Shown here in pieces: positions 12,564 to 23,077 of a DNA stretch of 58,049 nt (the first letter of the stretch is position 1; each line of letters starts with the position of its first letter). The notes beneath the pieces are model-generated. The model searched no databases. It was not told the origin of the DNA and worked only from the letters and a program-made list of their open reading frames with translations. Made by a program: the position numbers and the translations under genes. This DNA is from Chloromonas sp. AAM2 (lineage: Eukaryota > Chlorophyta > Chlorophyceae > Chlamydomonadales > Chlamydomonadaceae). Where the stretch lies: contig QAXH01005217.1 of assembly GCA_004335635.1 (NCBI GenBank), forward strand, positions 12,648 through 70,696. The letters are read 5' to 3'.

Positions 12564-15500
12564 ATGGGCATCAATCAACATGGTTCATCCATGCTTACGC
12601 TTGCGTTCACAGCCCTGTGCCTTATTAGTGTTCTGAGGAGCCAACCCTTGGCGGAGCTTTTAGCATTTGAAGGCAAGGGCAACGCCGGCGAGGGACACGT
12701 GACATTCAAACAGAGCCATGAATTGGGAGTGTCTCGCTGCAGCTTGCAGGTAAGTGCTGAGTCACATGTGCTTCAGACTTGGGTGGAGTCAGTCTGAGCA
12801 GAGCTGCAACCAGTGCTTGCTTGCACTCACTTTGCGTTCTCTTGCTTGCTTTGCCGATAGACCACCCGCAGAGGTTCAACTGCCTCGTCCATACGACCCG
12901 CCCACAATGGCACCCACCCTCATTGTGTGACTTTTTGCCACTGGCTCAGGGTGTGATAAATGACGTGGACGTCACCCTGCACGTGTGGTTACGGATTGTG
13001 CCACCAGCTAGCGTCACCCAGCCGTCAGAATGTCAGACATTTGCAGGGCCGGAGGCGGGAGCAGCGGGGACGGGAGCGGGGGCGGGTAGCAGAGTGGAGG
13101 CAAGACAGTTGGAAGGGGCTGATGCTACACCTACCGGGGCAGAAATGACCACGCCTGTGGGGATGAGACGGAGAGGACGGGTGATGGCTGGTGCAGGGAC
13201 AGGGCCGGGCATGGGGCGGGGTGGAATCGAGTGCAGCACGCGCACAGGCGGGGACGCCAGCAGCGGGACGGTGTCTAGACTTGGCGCCCTCTGGCGGAGG
13301 CTGACAGCAGGCAGCGCCCAATCAGTCGGTGACACAGCCAGCATCAGCCACCGGAAGATAACCAGCAGCGATGATGATGCAAGCCAGCCGCCTTCGGCAG
13401 CGGAGGCGGGCGTTGTGACGGCAAGCGGGGGCCAGCAGTCAGACTGCGGCCGGGTGGCGTTAGTGCGCGGCATAGCCTTTCTTCAGGACCACAGGCACTC
13501 GGTTCCCTTCGCCTCTCCCATGATTCAAATGGTGCAATCCTTACAGTTGACAAGCTTCACAGGCCAAGGCGTCGTGCTCAGGTATGCTGGAGGAATGTTC
13601 CATTAATCTTTGCATCAACTAGCAGGACTAGTACATAAGTGGATTGTACAGTGCAGACTTTGCAGTGGGCACGCTTCACAAGCCAGGATGTGGTGACGGT
13701 GCATCTAGTGCAGACATAGGATAGACATGAGCGGTTGACCTTGACTCCAGCATACATGAGCAGCACAGGACCCCATCTCACTGCCTCCCTCTCTCTCGCC
13801 CTCTCTCTCACTCTTCAACACATCCTTGCGTTGCCCAGGACCCTCCCTCACTCTTTCTCTCACCCACGCTCTCTCAGGCACCTCTCGCAGTTAGCGTAAT
13901 TTTACTTAGTGTAATTTCGGAGGTTCAGCACTGTTTGGCAGTGTCAGCAGACTCAGTGTCATTTGTCATTTGGCAATTACAGATGCATTCTGTTTTTTTG
14001 TTTTTATTTCTATCTTTATTTTTATTAGGACGTGTAATATACATATGTATATATGTATGTATGTATATTACACGTCCTATACATATTAACGCATACATAT
14101 ACATATATACACGTATATAATTACGCATACATATACATATTGTATATTGTATATACACACATACATACATATACATATATACACACATTCTTGCGTTGCC
14201 CAGGTCTGCCCTCAGCGGTGTGTCATACCCCCTGAACGTGAGCGTGCCGCGCCTGGGGTCACCTGTGAAGCTCTTCCCGCACATGGCCACCAAGTTCAAG
14301 GCCACCAACCACGTGACCGACATCGCTGGCAGGCTGGTGCTGGACGCAGCTGACGTGGGCAGTGTATTGGAATTAGAGGTGGGACGGGGTCAAGCTGGTT
14401 CATTGCAATCCATGCCGTTCTGCGGCTTATTTATTTTATAACATCCCTGCTTGCATAACTGGTACCAGCCGCTGATTGAGTTGAAGTACTTTATCAGAGT
14501 TAGTCGGGCAGCGTGTGCCAGTTGCGCTGACTGTACCAGGGAAGTTCGGCTGTAGCCAATGTTAGCAGTGAATGCTTTCAACAGACAAGAAGCATTCATG
14601 CAGTTGATGCAAAACAGCCAGAGCACACCAGCTCTTGCTCAAGCGATCAGCCATCCCAGCTTGTCATCACACCCAGTGCAATCATCAGTGCGTGTGCGTC
14701 GTCCTGGGAACCTGTCCAGATTTTAGACACAGCCACACGTCGGCCACAGGCGCATGACACCAGTAGCCTGCACAGGTTGGTGAGAAAGCACAGACGCCCT
14801 CTCTCCGTCTGCCTAATGCAGTGCCAGCTTCGTTCGCCTCGCTTGTTTTGTTGTCGTTTTCAGGGTAGTTGCAACCAGTGCCCATCCCGTTCCATGTCTT
14901 GTGACGGCTTCCCTGATGTCAACAGATGTACACATCACCGGCCCTGCCTTTGCTCCATTTTGCCTCATCTGACTCTGCCGCTGCCGTCTCGCACCACCTT
15001 CCATGTAGCTGCGTGTGGCTGGGTTCAACTGGCACTGCAACGTGCTAGCCCAGGCGCCCGCGCTACACCAGAAAACGCCGCTGCAACGTGCGTCAACCGC
15101 AGCACATGGATCAAGCAACAGCCTTGCACATGGGCCGCATGACAGCGCAGCGCATGAGGCAGGGGCAAGGCATGACATGATGCCTGGCATGCCGCCCTGG
15201 ACACACGTGGAGAAAGCATCCCTGACCAATGAAACACAGGTTAGTCATGTCGACCAGTCACTTTGGTTGCTAGGCTTGAATCAGGGAAGGACGGAAACTG
15301 AAGAAGAGCACCGTCTGAAGAGGTCACCCTTTGCTGTTGGCATCCAGCCAGGGCTTCAAACTGCTCCTATAATGAGTAGATAATGCAGACGTGTTAGCAT
15401 CGACAACGGTTTGAAGTTTGGTCAAATCGGCACGTGCTGCACTAGCATACCGCATGGCGTACAGACTTCATGTCACATCGTGTCATGCATGTGCCTGTGC

Positions 15501-18500
15501 CTGTGCCTGTGTGTAGATGTGGGTGTGCTATGGCCGACGGCATAAGATATCAGCAGACTGCACTTGGGTGAAGGCACAAGTNNNNNNNNNNNNNNNNNTG
15601 TGCTATGGCCGACGGCATAAGATATCAGCAGACTGCACTTGGGTGAAGGCACAAGTATTCACAGGCAGTCAAGAATGAGGGCCTTTACCCAGACCTGCTT
15701 GGAAGGACACGACTCTGATGTTGGCTGCTGCTGAGCGCCTAGCTGGTTGGTCTTGCAGTACCGTGGGTCGAACGATGATAAGCTTTGTAATGAATGAATG
15801 ACACGCACCGATGCTTCACTCATCACATGCGCACGTGGCACTCACATGGTCAGGTCATTGCGCTGCTTGCGCCGTACCATGGCGTGGCCCTGCATGAGTA
15901 CGCCCTGCACCTCTGGTACCACGTGCTCTGGCATAAGGGTGAGAGCTGAGGCATAAGGGTGAGAGCTCTGGCATAAGGGTGAGAGCTGAGGCATAAGGGT
16001 GAGAGCTCTGGCATAAGGGTGAGAGTTCTGGCGTAAGGATGAGAGCTCTGGCATAAGGGTGAGATTTGTGGCGTAAGGATGACAGCTCTGGCATAAGGGT
16101 GAGAGCTGAGGCATAAGGGTGAGAGCTCTGGCACAAGGGTGAGCGCTGTGGCATAAGGATGAGAGCTCTGGCATAAGGGTGAGCGCTGAGGCAAGTTTGC
16201 GGACAGCAGCTTCTGGAGGCAGTTGCAGTCATTGAGAGCAGCAGATGTTGAGGACTTTGAAGTGCAAGTACTTGTGGACAGCAGGTTTGGGGACAGCAGG
16301 TTGACCAGGTGTCTACCTGGCTCCATGCCTCATTGTTCCTCGGAATACCTCACAAGTGGAACCGGTAGCGTAGGACCAAGGATTGATGCCCACAAGCAAG
16401 GGAGAGAGGAAGCAAACTAGGGAGGAGGCGAACGGCAACACTAAGCCAATGTGCAGGTCAGGCGCATTCATCTTGCCTTTTTCGTGCTCCGTCGCCCACC
16501 CGTTCTCGCAACCGCTCTCACACTTCCTTCCACGCAGTGCTTGGTGTGACGCGGTATTTGCTGTACGTCACTGAGAGGCTCGGACCACTGCTGAAGGAGC
16601 CGCTGATACAGGCAAGGAGTGCACGAGTACATACTTTGTCTGGTAATTAGCCTGGTTTCTCTGACATGTAATTACTCGGCCTTGTAAACCAGGCTGCTCC
16701 GCATTAGGTTGCCTGGTTGTCGAAATGATTGCAACAACCACCTGGTCGTCATCTGACACCGAACTAGTTTGTAACTACCGTATTATTCAGCGTATTTCGG
16801 AATCAGCTTTGTAAAAATCTTCAAATTTGGGCCTCGGAATTTCAAGGAAAACCTGAGGTTCGTAAAACCAAAATCGTCAAAGTTGGCATAAAACCAGGTT
16901 CGTAAAATCGTTGAGTCAGAAATTGTTCCTGCCTTGCAGCGCAAGCTCTAGGTGTGAGTTGAAGGCAAACCCTGTAATACTGGTGCACAGCAGTGGTGCC
17001 AACACCAGTGCTGGATGGCTCAGTATCAGTGGTTTCAAAGCCGTTGCAATGGCGAAAATGTGCAAAAGATCAAACAGCCAAAAACCTCATTTGTAACTTT
17101 TTTCTGACCATCAGGTTCCGAAATTCGCTGAATAACACGGCAGCAAAGTTTCGCTGATACTTTTCAGACACACTGATGCAGCAATTCATTCAGGTGCCCC
17201 TTTCCACGTAAATCCTCAGTTCAGGTACCTGAGTGCGTTCACGGTATGGCAAAGCATACACAGAGATTTCCACAGGGGGGTCCATACAAAAGCGAGTGAG
17301 AATGCAAGCCATGTTAGAGACCAAGGATGCGGTTGTGTGTGTTGTTCACTCTTCCTGTGTTGTTCACTCTTCCTGTGTTGTTCACTTGCTCTAACAATAC
17401 ACCTGCTAGTCAAACTGAGCTGTCACAGGCTGGTCCTGTCGCACTGAGTTAAGGAATTTCTTATGCAAGCAGGGGCCTGTTGCAAGGACTGCGTCCGGTC
17501 TGGATCAAGACCTGCAAGCATAGGCCGTTCAATCAGCGCAGGGATCAGGCAACAAGCTTTGCCCTGAACTTTGTGTCAGAGAAAACGTGCTTGCCTCGCA
17601 AGATTCACAGAATGACGTCGACCTGACGGTCATCTTGTGGACCTAATAACCTGAACTCGAAGTTTGTTGTTGTTTGCAGGCCTTGATGCGCCGAGGCTTG
17701 CTGGAGGTCGTTCTGTTTACGGAGATGAGCAAACATGAACACGAGCCGCTAAACCCTGACCTCAGGGACAAATACGCCATGCAGGTACTTAGTGTTTTTA
17801 TTGATACGATCCAATATTCATACTAGATATTGATGATGACATCATTAAGTATTAATATCAAGTTTGATATCGTATACAGATCACATCAGGACCGTTAGAC
17901 CGTGTGACTATGCACGTTGACCTGTGCACAAGCACAGGGGAGCACTAAGAGCATCCCTTTCGCCCTACCACACTGCTCCTGTTGAGCTTGTGTCGGGTTT
18001 TTCCTTCTGCAAACTCTCCGAGCAGAAAAAAAGGGTTAGCCGAACCATAGCTTGCAGCCGAAAAGAAGCCTAGGGGAGGCACCTTCTTGGTCCATTTGTG
18101 GCATGTGGCCAAAGTTTCAAGTCAAACGAACATGTCCTATGTGTGGGCGCTGCTCAAATTACAACCCAAATAAAACCCAGTCCCTCCTTGATTGAGAGCC
18201 CAAATTACAATCCAAGTTCGGACCAAGTTTGTAGTGTGACCGAAATCCTGACCACAATCCTTTGGGTTGTCTGATTTTGGCCAACTTATTGTCCAAACAG
18301 CCCCAAATTCGTGTGGTGTGACCGCCCCATAAGTGTGTTTGCTGGGTTTGACGAACATCTGATGTTCGACAGGTCGGATATGATGGCGTGTCACGCGGCT
18401 CTGCCAAGTCGCACATCCACTTGCGACACTTGTACTCGCCGCTGCGTGTGCGCAGGTGTTGCAAGTGAACCACGCGGCGCTGGCTCTGTGGGGCACCGAC

Positions 18501-19252
18501 TCGCTGGCGCTGTTCATTGACCTGGACGAATACCTAGTGACCAGCAGGCCCATGTCAGCGGTGCAGGCATACAAGGAATGCACGCGGGGCCCGGGCGGCG
18601 AGCAGCACGGAGACGAGCTGCTGGTGGCAGGCATGCAGGTGTAGGTCACCACCTGCAACACATGGCTTACCAACCCACGGTTGTATGGCAACCCACGGTT
18701 TACTAACAGCAACCCACGGTTTATACGGCAGTCAAGGCGGGGTGGGGCGGGGGCTGTCTGGGGCTAGAACACAGGTGTGTTTTATCAAGCAACCCACGGA
18801 TTCGCTCAAATATCAAGCTACGGTTTCTCTGTGTGTGGGCCGGGTTGGTGTTGTTTGATGGCGGGATCACCTGGGCTTCGCCAAGCAAATTCTCAGCTGC
18901 AACCGTTTCTAACCGACTGCAGTTACACCGGTACGAGGCCACATGTCATCGGAAGGCGTCCCCCCTCCTCTGCGACCCTTTCAAGACCACCAACCAGCTG
19001 TGGCTGGCCCAGAATGTGAGCGATGTGCTGACAGGCAGGATGCGCCACCCCCTCACCTCCATGACCTTCCAAGTCAAGGTGCCTGTGCAGCAATGGGACC
19101 AGAAACCACTCCTGGTGGGTGCAATGGGCTGTGCATGGGTACATGCGTGCACGCCTCATGCTGTGTAGGAGCTGCACAGCGTGTGATTGATGTGATTTGT
19201 TCAATCGTGGTAATGAATTCGGTGGTAAATTCTGGTAGGTCGACTGGCAGAC

Positions 19253-19309
<57 letters not shown>

Positions 19310-19941
19310 ACGAACGAACTTCACAGCACTTGGCAGTAAACAAACACAGTCTTGATAGCAAACAGCACCCGTCCGATAGTCAGACTCTGAGAGTGGACAC
19401 AGCGTGTCTGTCTGGATCACCGCCCTGATTTATCCTGTAAACAAATTGCCCTGCCTTGCCTGTCCACAGGATCCAGGCCTGGCACGAAATGTGCATGTCC
19501 ACGATTTCTCTGCTCCCACCGGCACAGTAAGTACATGTATATGTATGCTTGCTTCATAACTGTTAATCATAATCTTGGATCGCTTCCAGCTGCTGAGCGC
19601 GATGCACGTGTGGGTTGATTCCTATGCAGTCTGGACATGACAGCTCGCTCGTAGTATAGTTGAAGAAATGAAGAAAGGCACACGTGTGCGCACTGCCAGT
19701 GCCGTACACATATGCGACTGTTATTGTACATGCTGCATCCCTGCATGAACCGAAATGAACCTGTCCCGTGCAGGTGTCCCGCAACGCCAGCCGCTCGTGC
19801 GCCCGTCTGCTGCACCTCATAGACTTCTACTCGGTGCGCCACCGGGGCCGGGGCCGGCTGCCCGGGGTGCTGCATGCCGAGTCCCAGCCCTGGTTCTGGC
19901 CCGCAGACTGCCTGATGGCTGCGGACCACCAGGCCCGCTGA
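12564..19941 (+). CDS. GT92/DUF23-like glycosyltransferase, type II membrane or secreted
   Basis: Eleven exons (12564-12749, 12872-13581, 14204-14378, 15009-15239, 15854-15938, 16538-16611, 17680-17784, 18456-18638, 18923-19114, 19470-19526, 19774-19941) join in phase to give 721 residues. The N terminus has a signal-anchor helix (MLTLAFTALCLISVL). A Gly/Ala/Arg-rich insertion fills much of exon 2. The catalytic region is recognisable: APYHGVALHEYALHLWYHV, then LGVTRYLLYV, then GLLEVVLF, then ALWGTDSLALFIDLDEYLV. The HEY...H segment, the LGV strand and the DLDEYL metal-binding motif are the usual order in GT92/DUF23 and related GT-A enzymes. Exon 6 uses a GC donor at 16612. The exon 5 donor at 15938/15939 is the first unit of a tandem array. 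Intron 4 holds an assembly gap. An acceptor and substrate cannot be told. Confidence 0.78.
13821..13839 (+). repeat. Decoy copy of the exon 3 acceptor region
   Basis: CATCCTTGCGTTGCCCAGG here nearly repeats the sequence just before exon 3 at 14187-14204 (CATTCTTGCGTTGCCCAGG). Splicing at this copy would run into an in-frame stop, so the downstream copy is the better acceptor. Confidence 0.75.
14026..14079. repeat. 20-bp perfect inverted repeat (hairpin) in intron 2
   Basis: Arms 14026-14045 and 14060-14079 (left arm TAGGACGTGTAATATACATA) are perfectly complementary around a 14-base AT-rich loop. They lie between the two copies of the acceptor-like sequence. This may be a small MITE or a cruciform-prone AT repeat. 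Confidence 0.8.
15524..15656. other. Assembly gap flanked by identical 58-bp copies
   Basis: Seventeen Ns (15582-15598) are flanked by two identical 58-base copies (15524-15581 and 15599-15656) starting TGTGCTATGGCCGACGGCAT. This is what unmerged overlapping contig ends look like. It lies in intron 4 of the glycosyltransferase gene and does not touch an exon. Confidence 0.9.
15931..16195 (+). repeat. 20-bp minisatellite that multiplies a 5' splice site
   Basis: Thirteen units of 20 bp (consensus GCATAAGGGTGAGAGCTCTG, with CTGAG variants) start inside exon 5, at its last eight bases. Each unit repeats the exon end plus donor (CATAAGG/GTGAGAG). Ten units keep GT; the units at 16031, 16071 and 16151 read GGAT instead. 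Only the first donor gives an open frame, because reading on reaches TGA within the first unit. Confidence 0.92.
16776..17142. mobile_element. MITE-like non-autonomous DNA transposon
   Basis: The element is about 367 bp with near-perfect terminal inverted repeats of about 25 bp. The left end reads TACCGTATTATTCAGCG and then TATTTCGGA. The right end, in reverse, reads TGCCGTGTTATTCAGCG and then AATTTCGGA. The interior is AT-rich and non-coding. No clear target-site duplication is visible. It sits in intron 6 of the glycosyltransferase gene. Confidence 0.75.
17337..17384. repeat. 18-bp tandem repeat
   Basis: About 2.5 copies of TGTTGTTCACTCTTCCTG in intron 6 of the glycosyltransferase gene. 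Confidence 0.8.
19246..19309. repeat. (GACA)n microsatellite
   Basis: About 14 units of ACAG in intron 9 of the glycosyltransferase gene. Confidence 0.95.
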
Positions 19942-19977
19942 AGCGAACAACTCAGCAAGCAATCCGCAACCTGCTGG

Positions 19978-20137
19978 CCTGATCATCACAGCAGCCACCT
20001 GGTCGTCACAGCGGCCACCTGATCATCCCAGCAGCCACCTGGTCGTCACAGCAGCCACCTGGTCGTCGCAGCAGCCACCTGATCATCCCAGCAGCCACCT
20101 GGTCGTCACAGCAGCCACCTGGTCGTCACAGCAGCCG
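19978..20137 (+). repeat. 20-bp minisatellite in the glycosyltransferase 3' flank
   Basis: About eight units of CAGCAGCCACCTGGTCGTCA follow 37 bp after the stop codon. Two unit types alternate, ending in GGTCGTCA or GATCATCC, which suggests that a larger block was duplicated. They probably lie in the 3' UTR. Confidence 0.9.
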
Positions 20138-23077
20138 GTGGTCGAGGCTGTGTCGGATCAGAGCCGTGGCGTCTCCAGTTCATGTCACGCGGGAACACCA
20201 GGCGTTGGGGTTAGACATGGGCTCACGGCAAGCACAAGGCTGTGCAGAGAGTAGACCAAGTGCAGCGGTTCAGGAACAGCATTCATCCCATGGTTACAAG
20301 CTTCTGATTGCAGCAGGACTCGCAAGGCTTATTACGCTGCTTATTCCTGAAAAGCCATGCCACGGACTGCCGTTTGCTGGATAGTCTTCATAGCTGGTCT
20401 CCAGAGGGCCATTGCATCACAAATCATTTTTGCAGAACGTGATTATTTTGATTCGGATTTGTTAGGTGGGTCAATCACCAGCGACCTTCCACATCACCTT
20501 GCATAACGATCACAAGCAGGGAGGGTACCAGGCCAGTCCAATGTGAAATTCGTATTTGTAACGGGAGAACGTGGTCTCTCTTCTTATGCAGCAGCAAGGA
20601 CGTGTTTAGCAGCAGCAGTCACGTGTTGGTGTTGTATCACGGATTGCTCAGCCACTCAAGTAACCAATTCTGCTCCACTGGTGGATCCAATGATTGGATG
20701 TCCCCTGCAACAACGGATCTGTTGAGTTTGCAAGCAGTCAGGAGCTGCTGTCATTTCCTCAGTTGTTGTTGCACACTTCTTATTTCGTGTCTGCACCGTA
20801 TCACAGCACCTTTGTTACAACTGTACTGCTGTCATTATTTGGTTGAGATGGTTCGGCCAATCGGATGTTACTCTGACATCAAAATGCAGCTCGCTTGTTT
20901 GTCGGGCTTGCACAATGGCTACATGGCGGCGTCTAATCGTCTGTGTAGAGATAGATAGGCCCACATGCACGGGCGTGAAGGTGCGCTTGCACCACACCAC
21001 ATCACCTTGTTACTCCACCCAAGGCACACCAAAGCCGGCTCGATCGGTTGACGTTTGACACCATCTTGACATTGGAATGATCCGATCAATTGTTGCCGTT
21101 CGAAAAGTGAACTTACTTGTACGCCCATCCCAAGCAGGCTGACAGTCCGATTAAAAACACGGGTGAATTGCCTATCAACTGATACGCTGCAACAGAATTT
21201 CTGGATTACATGACATGATTGGTCTGACTATGACATTTGATAAGGTCACAAAACAGAGCATAAGGAGCATTGCGTCACACGAACAGTACACGCATGCACA
21301 CACACCAGGTCAAGTTAGACTTGCTGCATTCAAACGCATACATCAGAACTGGGAGTCACAGAATTGTCGCATACACCAGAATTGTCCCAGAGCTGGCAAA
21401 CTGTTTTTTTAACGGACTGTCAGCCTGCTTGGGATGGGCGTACAAGCTGATACTACAAGCTGATTCTTACATAGCAAAGCGTTGTTGTTGCAAGTGGGAA
21501 CGTGTGCAGGCTAGATGACCTGCCTCTCTTCTGTGTCTGAGCTCCTGGCAAAGCAGGACTCATGTAACAGTGCGCCATTTCGCGGGCGGAAGATTCTTGA
21601 AGGCCTGCCTGCATTAGCTTGCTTGCTTAGTGGAAGCGTCAACCACACCAATTACTATCTTGTCGCAGCTACATGGCAGCTTCGAATCGTCTGATTGGTG
21701 TCTGTGGTTATGCCATTGCAGAAACGACTAAGGTCTGTCTTAGGGCCTGTTTCTGCATATCTTCCTGCTTTGCTTCTTCCTTCTTGCCCAGGGTAATGGG
21801 CGCGGTTACGTGATGGCAGCGCCAGACTACTAATCCGTCCACATCAAGTTAAGGGGACCCCATGCTGGCAGAGGCTATTACCCCATATTTGAGACTCAAA
21901 AACCACAATCCAGTCTCAGCTTAGTCTGACGCCTAGCGGTTATATGACCATGACGGCCATGTAAAGTGTAATCGGTACCACTTTAGGTGGAATGGTTTAC
22001 TCCACTCGGAGCCATATCTTCAGAGGGACAAGTTGCTATGCCTATGTTATATAGTATACTCCTGATTGACTACTCCTGATTGCAGTGAGACCTCGTGACT
22101 TGACCGGCAACTGCATGCAATCGTCACCGGCAAGTCATCTCCATGTGCTAGTGAGGACGACATGAAAACTGCAGCAGCCATCAAAAGGGCAACAGGCGAG
22201 GGCTGCTCACCGTCCAAATCAGAAGAGAAGTTGCTTGACCAACTTCAAATGGCTTTGCGGGGCATGGTGGTGTGCATGAGTTCAACTTGAAGTTGATGAT
22301 GTGGAATGCAGTCCCTTGTTCGTGTCTGAGATGTGCACCTTTGGAAGCACGTGCTGCCAGCGGCGCTTACTCTTGAATGAGGCCATGATCTGGTCTGGAC
22401 CAGTGCTTATGGATACAGCCAGCATGGTTCGACGTGCTGCCCCATGTCCAATGGCAGGATTGCATGTCAGAAATGACTGATTATGGAGGTGCATTGAGGT
22501 GCTTTTGCGAGCCCCTAAAAGGCTGTGATTTTGAACTGACGCCTCATCCTTCCCAAGCTTTGGAAAAGTTGAGCGTGACTGCAACTCAGGCCACCAAATT
22601 TATCAGCTTTAGCATTTCCAATGGCAAGTACGGTCTGATTCCATGACTAGTTCAAGCGGCTCTACTTCCGGTGGCGAGGGAGACGGTTCTCAGCGCGCCT
22701 GAAGGTAATCCGCACACTCTGCGGAACACTCGTCACACTCTGACGTATCGTGTTTGGACGTCAAATCCATAAACAGCTCAATGGTGTACTGAGTAGTCAT
22801 CCTTTCAACTCTGCCTTGTTCCAACGTGCCAGAGCGTTTCTATCCTTGTGCTTTGTTCCGCACGTGTCAATCGGGGTGTCTGTAACCCGCAGCTGCACAC
22901 TGGACAGAAAAATCTGGACCATCTACTGCCAGACGCAAGCCATCATCTCAAAGTCCGTAACCGCCAAGCCCTTGCACGTGACTCAATATTTTTTGAAAGG
23001 AACTGTTCCGTGAGCCCCGCGCTTCCGCATGCCGCTCTTGCTTGGGGTCAACATCTCTAGCATTGCATCGTGCAAGA
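20138..23077. other. Intergenic stretch, no gene recognised
   Basis: The only recognisable item is one copy of the TTGTCCCAGAGCTGGCAAAC motif at 21382-21401, followed by a T run. Short open frames here show neither splice-compatible partners nor family motifs. An upstream WRKY exon could be hidden near the right end. Confidence 0.4.
21382..21401 (+). repeat. Dispersed motif copy, TCCCAGAACTGGCAAAC family
   Basis: TTGTCCCAGAGCTGGCAAAC, one mismatch to the core, followed by a run of seven Ts. Confidence 0.65.

Noticed and set aside
13025..13553. Minus-strand open frames across the glycosyltransferase exon 2
   Set aside because: They come from the GC-rich low-complexity stretch; the + strand frame joins all other exons.
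15842..16326. Three long minus-strand open frames of repeated ALTLMPELSPLC type
   Set aside because: They are produced by the 20-bp minisatellite in all frames and lie over an intron of the glycosyltransferase gene.
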